DNA of 64,000 nucleotides from Caldilineaceae bacterium (GTDB lineage Bacteria > Chloroflexota > Anaerolineae > Caldilineales > Caldilineaceae), in NCBI GenBank assembly GCA_022827195.1, contig JAJDTL010000018.1, positions 124,001-188,000 of the forward strand, read 5' to 3'. Shown in pieces: positions 44,416 to 52,951 of this stretch (position 1 is its first letter; every line of letters starts with the position of its first letter). Position numbers and translations under genes: made by a program. A model generated the notes under the pieces. That model saw nothing but the letters and a program-made list of their open reading frames with translations. It searched no databases and was not told the origin of the DNA.

Positions 44416-45636
44416 GTGAACGTAAAGACGAAACGGGCAATGGCAATTCGCAATGACGACAGCCACAGTTTCAAGGAAGCAGGAGCGGCGGCGGCTCAGT
44501 TTCATGGCTTAGACTGGACTGAGGCCGAAAAGGGACTGAGAGTCTGGCTGCTCTCCCCATACCATACCGGCAGCCACAGGGCGTGGGCGGAGGGGTATCA
44601 GCGCCACAGCAAGCATATTGTGCGTCTCTTGACATTGGCGGGGCGTTTCTGGAAGTGGCGCATGCAGGGAGGTGCGATCGAGCTGGCGGCGCAGGTGCAG
44701 TCGGAGTTGGCAGCCGGACCGCCCGACCTGGTTCTGGCGACCGATATGACACATTTGCCGGCCTGGCTGGCGCTCTCTCGGCGCACATTGCCGGCGAAAG
44801 TGCCGCTCGTGCTCTACATGCACGAGAACCAGCTCACATATCCGTGGCAAGAAGGTCAGAAGCCGGACCTGACCTATGCGATGATCAACTGGCTCGGTCA
44901 GCTCTGTTCGGACCGGATTCTGTTCAACTCCGAGTTTCATCGCCGCAGCTGGTTTGGGGCGCTGCCAAACCTGCTCAAGCATTTTCCGGACTACAACCAC
45001 TTGGAGCTGATTGAAGAGGTGAAGGCACGGGCGGGCGTTCTGCCGGTCGGCGTGGAACCCTTGCCGGGCCCGGGGCGACAAAGGCAGGCGGGCGCGCCGC
45101 TCATTGTCTGGAATCAGAGATGGGAGTACGACAAGCGGCCGCGGGCGTTTTTTGAACTGCTTTACAGGCTCGAACAGGATGCCCACGACTTTTCGCTGGC
45201 AGTTGCAGGCGAGAACTTTCGCAATTCGCCGGACGAGTTCGAGGAAGCGAGGGGACGGCTGGCGCACCGCATCGAGCATTGGGGCTATCTGCGGTCGCGT
45301 CAAGCCTACCTTGACCTGCTTCGGAGGGCCGATCTTGTTATCAGCACGGCGGGCCACGAGTTCTTCGGCATCAGCATACTCGAAGCGGTGCAGGCGGGCG
45401 CCTTTCCGCTGCTGCCAAACCGTCTAAGCTACCCGGAGCTGATCCCCGCCAGCCTTCACCCGGCGTGTCTGTACGACGATGAAGAAGAGCTGTTCCTCAT
45501 GGCGGCGGCGAGGTTAAGGATGCCGCGCGCGGCGCCGCCGTCGCTGCAGCGCTCAGTGCGCGAACGTTACAGCTGGCCCGTCGTCGCGGCAGCCTACGAT
45601 AGTTTTTTCGAATCGCTTGTTGATGCGGTAGGCTGA
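44416..45636 (+). CDS. Glycosyltransferase, DUF3524 family (putative tRNA-queuosine mannosyltransferase)
   Basis: A 406-residue GT-B glycosyltransferase. The N-terminal DUF3524 domain is clear: [35 protein letters not shown] and [12 protein letters not shown]. The C-terminal Rossmann half ends with [15 protein letters not shown], the nucleotide-sugar site. The human relative GTDC1 (QTMAN) mannosylates queuosine in tRNA-Asp. Bacterial homologues of the same family exist, so a queuosine-glycosylating role is a fair guess. The longest frame starts at GTG 44416. An ATG at 44440 is an equal candidate, since neither has a strong ribosome site. Confidence 0.82.
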   Translation: MNVKTKRAMAIRNDDSHSFKEAGAAAAQFHGLDWTEAEKGLRVWLLSPYHTGSHRAWAEGYQRHSKHIVRLLTLAGRFWKWRMQGGAIELAAQVQSELAAGPPDLVLATDMTHLPAWLALSRRTLPAKVPLVLYMHENQLTYPWQEGQKPDLTYAMINWLGQLCSDRILFNSEFHRRSWFGALPNLLKHFPDYNHLELIEEVKARAGVLPVGVEPLPGPGRQRQAGAPLIVWNQRWEYDKRPRAFFELLYRLEQDAHDFSLAVAGENFRNSPDEFEEARGRLAHRIEHWGYLRSRQAYLDLLRRADLVISTAGHEFFGISILEAVQAGAFPLLPNRLSYPELIPASLHPACLYDDEEELFLMAAARLRMPRAAPPSLQRSVRERYSWPVVAAAYDSFFESLVDAVG

Positions 45637-45647
45637 GACTGGGCGGC

Positions 45648-46040
45648 CTAGGCGGAGTCCCCGGATCGAACGGAAGAGTTTGGCCGCGACTCCGCTTTTC
45701 GGGGTCGGAAAAGCAGTTGGATATCCACGGCTTCGGGCCCTTTCTCGCCCTGCGCGATCGTAAATTCGACCAGATCGCCCTGTCGCAGGCGGCCGAAATC
45801 GATGAAGCTGGAGCGGTGAGCGAAGAGGTCCGGCCCGGAGTGCGGCGTGATGAAACCGTATTTCTTGCGCGCGCTGTACCACTTGACCAGCCCCCTTGCT
45901 CTCTCCGGGTCTGGCAAGAGGAACGCGCAGCCCATACACCGGGGAGGCGTCTTGGGCCGGCCCGTTGCGCTCCGTTGGTCTTCGATGGTCCACAGAAAGG
46001 TGACGCCGCACCTTTCGCAGAGGATCATCTGGTCGTTCAT
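45648..46040 (-). CDS. Zinc-ribbon/cold-shock domain protein
   Basis: A 130-residue protein. A zinc ribbon at the start (LCERCGVTF ... RCMGCAF, Cys 8, 11, 35 and 38) is fused to a cold-shock domain (residues about 48-112) with the RNA-binding motifs VKWYSARKKYGFITP and DLFAHRSSF, as in CspA. It would bind single-stranded RNA or DNA. The frame is open further upstream but that stretch lies on the opposite strand of tRNA-Cys, so it cannot all be coding, and I start at ATG 46040. The ribosome site is weak. It is convergent with the DUF3524 gene. Confidence 0.83.
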   Translation of the reverse strand: MNDQMILCERCGVTFLWTIEDQRSATGRPKTPPRCMGCAFLLPDPERARGLVKWYSARKKYGFITPHSGPDLFAHRSSFIDFGRLRQGDLVEFTIAQGEKGPEAVDIQLLFRPRKAESRPNSSVRSGDSA

Positions 46041-46116
46041 GGCGATATCGCGGGAATGTAGTCGAAACGTCTTGGATCCGCCGTTCAGGCGTACAGGATA
46101 CATCCGGCGGAAACAT

Positions 46117-46145
46117 TTGACAATCGGGGGGGCCCCTGCTAGCAT
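46117..46145 (+). promoter_or_regulatory. Promoter of tRNA-Cys
   Basis: A perfect TTGACA (46117-46122), a 17-base spacer and TAGCAT (46140-46145) are followed by the tRNA about 31 bases later. The position and spacing fit a strong constitutive promoter. Confidence 0.75.
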
Positions 46146-46175
46146 TATCGGGAGGTACAATCCCCCTTGGCAGAG

Positions 46176-46247
<72 letters not shown>

Positions 46248-46248
46248 C

Positions 46249-46275
46249 AAACCGCTCTTGTGGGCGGTTTTCTTG
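46249..46275 (+). terminator. Intrinsic terminator of tRNA-Cys
   Basis: AACCGCTC (46250-46257) pairs with GGGCGGTT (46262-46269) around a TTGT loop, followed by T-rich TTCTT. It begins two bases after the tRNA end. Confidence 0.8.
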
Positions 46276-46656
46276 TCTGCGGACTCTATTGCGGTTACGG
46301 TGTAGGCGCGCCTGTGGGCCCTGGGCGTATGCAAGTCTTCAGGGCAGAGTTTTTCTTCACGCCGGCGGGCGCTTTTCATGTGATACAATTCAGATTCCGG
46401 CAGTCCGCTCTTCTCAATTCCCCTGGTGGGATGGCCGGTCCGTCTCTTGCTCCAAGCGCGGCGGGGGCTATTGCACCGAACGGAAAATGGAAGTCCTCCA
46501 GGGAAACTGATGGGAAGAAGAGAAAGTAATTGCGTTATTGGGACGATCACTTTTTCAGCACCGATGCAGACGTTTGCGCGCAGCCTGCTAGGTCAGCGGC
46601 CCAGGTTCGGCGGCAGGGTACACACCAGCTATTGCAATATCTGAGCAGGTTCTCCA
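46276..46656. other. Spacer between tRNA terminator and penicillin-binding protein gene
   Basis: These 381 bases contain no convincing gene. A TACAAT at 46384-46389 may be a -10 box for the downstream gene, but no matching -35 is visible. Confidence 0.4.
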
Positions 46657-49584
46657 ATGAATAACAAACTAACGTCACTCTTTTTCCAATTGCAGACGGT
46701 TCGGTTGGAGCCCGGCGCCGGCCGACTGTGGGTCACAGTGCTGCTGGCCGTACTGGTGCTGGCCAGTTGTTCCGACGGGGATGCCCAGGAGTCGGATGGA
46801 GCCCTGGAGGGCTTGCCCTTCAACCTCAACGGGCTCGAAGCTCCGCCGTTGGAGGAACCCGTGGCCTGGCGTTTGGGCCCGAGGCCGAATGGTTCGATCA
46901 AGACGGTTGTAGAGCACTATCTTCAGCACTATCAGCCGGAGGGCAAGCTGCCCAAGCTGTTCGAAACGACGCGTCTCTACGACCGCAACGGCGTGCTGCT
47001 GGCCGAGTTTTACGAAGAAGGGCGCCGGACCTGGGTCACCCTTGACCAGATATCGCCGGCGCTTGTCTCCGCAACCGTTGCCACGGAGGACGCTTCGTTC
47101 TTCACCAACCGGGGGGTGGACAGCCGCCGCATCGTCGGCGCGGCGCTGCAGAACGTGCAGACCCAGTCGATCGCGTCCGGCGCGAGCACTATCACCATGC
47201 AGCTGGCACGCAATCTTTTTCTGGATCCCAGCGAACGGTTCGAACAGACCGTCGATCGCAAGCTGCAGGAAATCGGACTGGCCCATGACCTTACAATATT
47301 GTTCAGCAAGGAAGAGCTGCTGGAAATCTATCTCAATCTTGTGAACTACGGACATCAGGCGTACGGCCCGGAAGCGGCCTCCCAGGTCTATTTTGGCAAG
47401 AGCGCGATCGACCTCAACTGGGCCGAGGCGACGATTCTGGCCGGCGTGCCTCAGCAGCCTGCCGCCTATGACCTTTTCAGCAACTTCGAAGCAGCCAAGG
47501 AACGCCAGCGCGTTGTGCTGGACCTGCTCGTGCGCCACGAAATGTTATCTCAGGTGGAGGCGGATGCCGTCTTCGGTGAAGAGATACTGCTCATTGGGTC
47601 CTCGCAAAAGAAGGACCTCTTGGCGCCGCACTTTGTTTTTTACGTCGAGAAAGCGTTGGAAGAGCAGATGGCTGAAGCACTGGGCATTGAAGTGGGACGC
47701 TGGGAGATGCGCCGGTCCGGCATGCACATCATTACAACGCTGGACATGCCCATGCAATGGTTGGCTGAGCTTGAATTGCAAAAGTGGATCGACAGGGTCG
47801 GTGAGGCGTATCGCATGACCAACGGCGCGCTCGTCGCCATCCAACCGCAGACGGGCGAGCTGCTGGCGATGGTAGGGGGCGTCGACTTCAACGAGGAGGA
47901 TGCGGGCCAGGTCAACCTTTCAACCAGTTTGCGCCAACCCGGCAGCTCCTTCAAACCAATCCTGTACGCGACTGCGCTCGGTGAGGACATGATTTCTCCG
48001 GCGACTGTGATATGGGACACGCCGACATCCTTTACGGTCGGCATGGGCCACGTCTACGTCCCGCGCAATTACGACCGCAAGTTTCACGGCCCCGTAACCG
48101 TCCGCACGGCACTGGCGAACAGCTACAATGTTCCGGCGGTGAAACTGCTGGCAACGCTCGGCAATGAGCACCTTGTGGCCAAAGCCAAAGAGTTCGGCAT
48201 TACAAGCTTTACCAGGGAACCGAACTCCTACGGCCTTAGCATTTCGCTGGGAGCGGCCGAAGTTTCCCTGCTGGAGCTTACGAATGCCTTCCGCACGTTC
48301 GCCAATCAGGGGCTCTATTCGGAACCCAGGTTTGCGCTCTTCATGGTCGACGATCTGGGCCGTTACCGCTCGACGCCCGAGGTCGAGCGCAAGAGAATCA
48401 TTTCGCCCGAGGTCGCCTTTCTGGTTGCCGACATTCTCAGCGACAACCAGGCCCGCAAGCCGGCCTTCGGACTCAACAGCTCGCTGAACCTGAGCATGCC
48501 GGCCGCTGCCAAGACCGGAACGACGACCAATTTCAAGGACAACTGGACGGTCGGCTTCACGCGCTATCTGGTCGCGGGTGTCTGGACGGGCAACAGCGAC
48601 GGCCAGACGATGTGGGGCAACAGCGGCGCCGCCGGAGCGGCCCCTCTCTGGCGCAATTTCATGGAGGCGGTAATCGAAGACAAGGGGATGCGCGAGTTGA
48701 TCGGCGCGCCGGACAATCCCAGTCTGTGGACATTTGAGGTACCGGACACCGTTGTTCAATTGCCCGACTGTCCACCTGCCGTGCAGTGCCGTGAGGGGGG
48801 CGAATACTTCAGCTCTAGCTGGTTGAGCAAGACGCGGGGGAATGGCCTGCTGGCCGGTACGGTCGTAACGGCCAGGACCCTCCCCACCCATTTTGCGCGT
48901 ACAAACGACTTCGTCGACTTTTCCTTTTGCACGGTGAATGATGAGGCCGGTGCAGGCAGGGGGGGAAGGACGTCCGGCCCGCCGGAAATCCGTTCTCTCC
49001 TGCGGCTTTCGAGCATGGTAGGCCTCTCCTTTCCGCCTGGTTACAGTACCGTCGGCCGACCGCTGCCCCCCAATACAGATCCGCCCCCCGAGACCGATGA
49101 CAGGGGAATAAACGTGCCGCCGCCTGTATTCAGGGAGGATCTCTACTATTATCCTGCGACAGAACTTGAGAAATTCCGTCTATTGTCGTGGAGCATGAAG
49201 GAAGGCATCCCAGTTTCGCTGGGATCGTGTTCCGACCTGCGTTACTATACTGCGAGGGCGGGCGACAGTTGGCGTGTTCTCGCACGAGCGCACGATCTGC
49301 CCGAAAGTGTGCTGCGCGGGGCCAATCTACACGTGCGCGGCGCGCTTCCGGGGGAAAGACTGCTTCTGCCGAGGGGAATTCCGATCCGCTATCACGTGGA
49401 CAGCATTCTGCACGAAGTGCAATCGGGCGATTCCTGGGTCAACATTGCAGCCAGGTACGACATTCCCGTGCGTCTGCTCCGGGCCGCCAACCCTGAGGCC
49501 GTGCGTGCCTACAACATACTTCGCCCCGGCGACCTCCTGCACGTGCCGGAGAATCTTGAACTCTACCAGAACCCTTTCGAATAG
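46657..49584 (+). CDS. Class A penicillin-binding protein with lipobox and two LysM domains
   Basis: A 975-residue bifunctional peptidoglycan synthase. The N-terminal hydrophobic segment ends in lipobox L-A-S-C (Cys38), not in a long anchor helix. The transglycosylase (about 100-290) has Glu144 in ATEDASFF and GASTITMQLARNLFL. The transpeptidase carries SSFK (Ser430-Lys433), SYN (489-491) and KTG (619-621). A linker region (about 700-860) is followed by two LysM wall-binding domains, GDSWRVLARAHDL (about 870-910) and GDSWVNIAARYDI (about 920-970). All catalytic motifs are intact. It lies upstream of a paralogue with the same N-terminal plan, 181 bases away. Confidence 0.92.
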   Translation: MNNKLTSLFFQLQTVRLEPGAGRLWVTVLLAVLVLASCSDGDAQESDGALEGLPFNLNGLEAPPLEEPVAWRLGPRPNGSIKTVVEHYLQHYQPEGKLPKLFETTRLYDRNGVLLAEFYEEGRRTWVTLDQISPALVSATVATEDASFFTNRGVDSRRIVGAALQNVQTQSIASGASTITMQLARNLFLDPSERFEQTVDRKLQEIGLAHDLTILFSKEELLEIYLNLVNYGHQAYGPEAASQVYFGKSAIDLNWAEATILAGVPQQPAAYDLFSNFEAAKERQRVVLDLLVRHEMLSQVEADAVFGEEILLIGSSQKKDLLAPHFVFYVEKALEEQMAEALGIEVGRWEMRRSGMHIITTLDMPMQWLAELELQKWIDRVGEAYRMTNGALVAIQPQTGELLAMVGGVDFNEEDAGQVNLSTSLRQPGSSFKPILYATALGEDMISPATVIWDTPTSFTVGMGHVYVPRNYDRKFHGPVTVRTALANSYNVPAVKLLATLGNEHLVAKAKEFGITSFTREPNSYGLSISLGAAEVSLLELTNAFRTFANQGLYSEPRFALFMVDDLGRYRSTPEVERKRIISPEVAFLVADILSDNQARKPAFGLNSSLNLSMPAAAKTGTTTNFKDNWTVGFTRYLVAGVWTGNSDGQTMWGNSGAAGAAPLWRNFMEAVIEDKGMRELIGAPDNPSLWTFEVPDTVVQLPDCPPAVQCREGGEYFSSSWLSKTRGNGLLAGTVVTARTLPTHFARTNDFVDFSFCTVNDEAGAGRGGRTSGPPEIRSLLRLSSMVGLSFPPGYSTVGRPLPPNTDPPPETDDRGINVPPPVFREDLYYYPATELEKFRLLSWSMKEGIPVSLGSCSDLRYYTARAGDSWRVLARAHDLPESVLRGANLHVRGALPGERLLLPRGIPIRYHVDSILHEVQSGDSWVNIAARYDIPVRLLRAANPEAVRAYNILRPGDLLHVPENLELYQNPFE

Positions 49585-49765
49585 CGTCCCCTCAAAAGGC
49601 AAGACTGCCCCACTTTTTGCTCCGGTTCGGTGGAACCGGCGCCCCCTTGTACTCGTTACTTCAATGCAGAGCCGGCGTTCCCGAAAGGGATATTGACCGG
49701 AGCGCAAGGTCGCTGAGAGGACGCGAGTCCGACCTCATTCCCATCACGGCAGAAACAAGTGCATC

Positions 49766-52678
49766 ATGCGCCACACGAATCCAGACCTGCGCCGCATTCG
49801 ACAGCTGCTGTTGCTGATCGTCCTGCTCGCTGCCGGGTGCAGCTCCAGGGAACGCGTTGTCGACAAGCGCCCGGCCATCGCGCTGGCGACAGTCGCCGAG
49901 GCCTATCTGCAACAGTTTCAGCCGGGCCCCGTCCCGCGCCTGTTTCAGACGACATTTGTCTACGACCGCAACGGCGTCCTGCTGGCTGAACTGATCGGGG
50001 AAGGCCGCCGCGAGTGGGTCCCGCTAGACCAGGTATCGCCGCATCTGATCAACGCGACCATTGCGACGGAAGACGCGACCTTCTTCACAAACCAGGGTGT
50101 TGACCCGATCAGGATCGCGGGCGCGGCGCTGCAGAACGTCGAGAGTGGCGAGATCGTCTCCGGTGCCAGCACGATCACGATGCAGCTGGCGCGCAACCTG
50201 TTTCTGGGTGTCGAAGAGCGGTACGATCAGACATTCGACCGCAAAATCATCGAAGCCGGGCTGGCGACCGAGCTGACGCAGGCCTACCATAAAGAAGAGT
50301 TAATGGAGATCTACCTGAATCTCCTGAACTATGGCAATCATTCTTACGGTCCCCAAGCGGCTGCGCGCAGCTACTTTGGCAAGTCGGCCAACGATTTAAA
50401 CCTAGCCGAAGCTACGCTGCTGGCCGGGATTCCCCAGTCACCGGCGCTGTTTGATCTGTTCGAGGACTTAGGGGCGGCCAAGGCCCGGCAGAGGGTCGTG
50501 CTTTCGCTGATGGTACGCCACGGCTTCCTGACGCTCGACGAGGCCAACGCCGTGTTCGGTACGCCCATACAGCTGAACGGTTCGCGCGAGCTTCCCCCGG
50601 TGCGTGCGCCTCATTTTGTCGAGTATGTCGTCCAGGAGCTGGAGAAAACACTGAGGGAGGGCTACGTTCGGCGCGGCGGGCTGCACATTTTCACCACGCT
50701 CGACCTGCAACTTCAGGAGACAGCTGAACGCATCGTCACTGACAAAGTCGAGGAGCTGCAACCGCGCTTCGACATGGATAATGGCGCGCTGGTCGCGCTT
50801 AGGCCCGGCACCGGGGAAATACTGGCGATGGTGGGCAGTGTAGACTACGACGACACCGATATTGACGGTCAGGTCAACGTTGCAATCAGCCCGCGCCAGC
50901 CGGGGAGCTCGATCAAGCCGCTGCTCTATGCGACTGCGCTCCACGACAACCTCATCAGCCCTGCCACAGTTCTGTGGGACACCCCGATCACCTACACGAT
51001 CAGCTCGATTGAAGAGTATGAACCAATCAATTACGACCGCAGAGTTCACGGTCCGGTCACAGCGCGCGCGGCCCTGGCCAATAGCTATAACATTCCTGCG
51101 GTGAAGCTACTTGACGCGGTTGGCGTCGAGAGAATGCTAGAAAGCGCGCGCTCGATGGGTGTGAGCAGCCTGCACCGCGGAACCGACTGGTACGGCCTGA
51201 GCCTGACCCTTGGCGGTGGCGAGATAACGCTGCTCGACTTGGCGACGGCCTACCACACGATGGCGAATGGCGGCCGCTTTCTTCCGCCGCGCTCGATCCT
51301 GACAATTACCGACGGACAAGGGTTGACCCAGGTGGAGAAAGCTGCCGACGAGGGAAAGCAGGTTCTTTCGGAAGCGGCGGCAACGCTGGTAACCGATATC
51401 CTCAGCGACAATCCAGCCCGTGTTCCGATGTTTGGCAGCCAAAGTCAGCTGACCCTCGACAGGCCGGTTGCGGCAAAGACGGGAACGACCGATAACAACC
51501 GGGACGCCTGGACGATGGGCTATACGCGATACCTCCTAGCCGGGGTATGGGTAGGCAATACAGATGGCCGCCCGATGCGAAACGCGACCGGGGCCGGGGC
51601 CGCGGCTCCGATCTGGAACGAGTTCATGAGGACAGTGCTGGCCGATACCACTTTTCTGGATGGGTTGGGCGCGCCGCAAGCGGAAGGAGCTTGGGAGTTC
51701 AGTCTAAGCGACGATGTCCAGAAGCTGGATGCTTGTCCCCCGGGCCTGACCTGCCGGCAGGGGGGCGGAGAGCTTTTCAGCGCTGCCTGGCTGGAGGCGG
51801 TCAATCCGAAGAGCGCCGGGAACGAGGCTGAACAGTCAATTGAGGAAGACCGAAATCCTGCAGTTGGTGAAGAGTCCCAAATCGGACGCGGCGAGGAGGC
51901 ATCGCCCCTGGTCGACAGTGTCGAATCCACACCATCGGCCCCAGTCTATTGGACGCGGCAGAGCGAATCGGGGGAAGAGACGCGTCTGCTTGGCTTTTGC
52001 GGCTTTGCCGAAGGGGCGGCACGAACTCTCCTGGCCCTTCCCGACCCGTTCGGCCTGCCGCAGCAATCGACCGAAGCGTGCCGACATTGCTGGCAAGTGG
52101 AAGGTGCGCAGGAAGAGCTCCTTGACGCCGACAGAATGCTGCGAGACCGGAGAGGCGCGCTGGCGTGGAACTTGGGCGCGAGTTTTCCGGTCTACCTTGG
52201 CCCGTGCGAGGAGATGGAGAGCCTGTCGGCTTTCACTGGATGGCGGGTGGCAATCGATTTTGCCAACGCAGGCGCCGACATTGCCGGCGCGTTGGCGCCG
52301 GGGCAGCTGGTAAGCGTGGGCAGTCAGATCGCCGAGGGCTCTGCTTTCTTCAATCTGGACCGGCTTTGGCACGATGCCCAGTGCCCCGGTCAGTACGTCA
52401 TGGGCCTTGCTCTGACCAGCAGCGGAGAAGCGCTGCCGGGCGTTCGAATTCGCCTAACCGACGCTTGGGACAACAGTTACGAGACTGTAAGCAAGAGCGG
52501 CACTTTAGACGCCGGTCGGTTCGACTTTCCAATCTACAGCCATGATTCCTCGCAGAACCTCCTCTTGCACATCCTGGACCAGAATGGTATTCCTCGCGGC
52601 CAGCCGATTCTCATCCCACATCGAACGGACAGTGCCAGTAACGCCCCCTGCCATCACGTTGTCGTCAGGCGCAGATGA
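49766..52678 (+). CDS. Class A penicillin-binding protein with lipobox, second paralogue
   Basis: A 970-residue bifunctional peptidoglycan synthase, closely related to the gene before it. The signal ends LLAAGC with lipid-anchor Cys25. The transglycosylase Glu is in ATEDATFF. The transpeptidase has SSIK (Ser381-Lys384), SYN (440-442) and KTG (571-573). The C-terminal part differs from its neighbour: no LysM is seen. There is a segment (LGASFPVYLGPC) resembling the neighbour's GIPVSLGSC, and the last 90 residues look like a beta-sandwich (GLALTSSGEALPGVRIRLTDAWDN). Ribosome site not strong. The pair probably arose by tandem duplication with later change in wall-binding ends. Confidence 0.92.
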   Translation: MRHTNPDLRRIRQLLLLIVLLAAGCSSRERVVDKRPAIALATVAEAYLQQFQPGPVPRLFQTTFVYDRNGVLLAELIGEGRREWVPLDQVSPHLINATIATEDATFFTNQGVDPIRIAGAALQNVESGEIVSGASTITMQLARNLFLGVEERYDQTFDRKIIEAGLATELTQAYHKEELMEIYLNLLNYGNHSYGPQAAARSYFGKSANDLNLAEATLLAGIPQSPALFDLFEDLGAAKARQRVVLSLMVRHGFLTLDEANAVFGTPIQLNGSRELPPVRAPHFVEYVVQELEKTLREGYVRRGGLHIFTTLDLQLQETAERIVTDKVEELQPRFDMDNGALVALRPGTGEILAMVGSVDYDDTDIDGQVNVAISPRQPGSSIKPLLYATALHDNLISPATVLWDTPITYTISSIEEYEPINYDRRVHGPVTARAALANSYNIPAVKLLDAVGVERMLESARSMGVSSLHRGTDWYGLSLTLGGGEITLLDLATAYHTMANGGRFLPPRSILTITDGQGLTQVEKAADEGKQVLSEAAATLVTDILSDNPARVPMFGSQSQLTLDRPVAAKTGTTDNNRDAWTMGYTRYLLAGVWVGNTDGRPMRNATGAGAAAPIWNEFMRTVLADTTFLDGLGAPQAEGAWEFSLSDDVQKLDACPPGLTCRQGGGELFSAAWLEAVNPKSAGNEAEQSIEEDRNPAVGEESQIGRGEEASPLVDSVESTPSAPVYWTRQSESGEETRLLGFCGFAEGAARTLLALPDPFGLPQQSTEACRHCWQVEGAQEELLDADRMLRDRRGALAWNLGASFPVYLGPCEEMESLSAFTGWRVAIDFANAGADIAGALAPGQLVSVGSQIAEGSAFFNLDRLWHDAQCPGQYVMGLALTSSGEALPGVRIRLTDAWDNSYETVSKSGTLDAGRFDFPIYSHDSSQNLLLHILDQNGIPRGQPILIPHRTDSASNAPCHHVVVRRR

Positions 52679-52951
52679 GTTGAACTCAAATTCAACGATT
52701 TCAGTGCGTTGTACCTACGGACGCGCCACGACGTTTCAGACGGGCGAGAAAAGTGGGCCAGACCGCCTCCACTTGGCAATTGCACATTGGAACTGGGTTA
52801 AATGATTCGATACACTGAAACTCAGTCCGCGCGTTGCGCCTTTCCGCGGATGCAAATCAATTGCGCGTTTGGCGAAAAGTCCGCCAAACATCCGGTCTCA
52901 AGGATTACGGGCGTCTCGCTCGTGCGTTCCAAGTTACATTGGAGGTGATAA

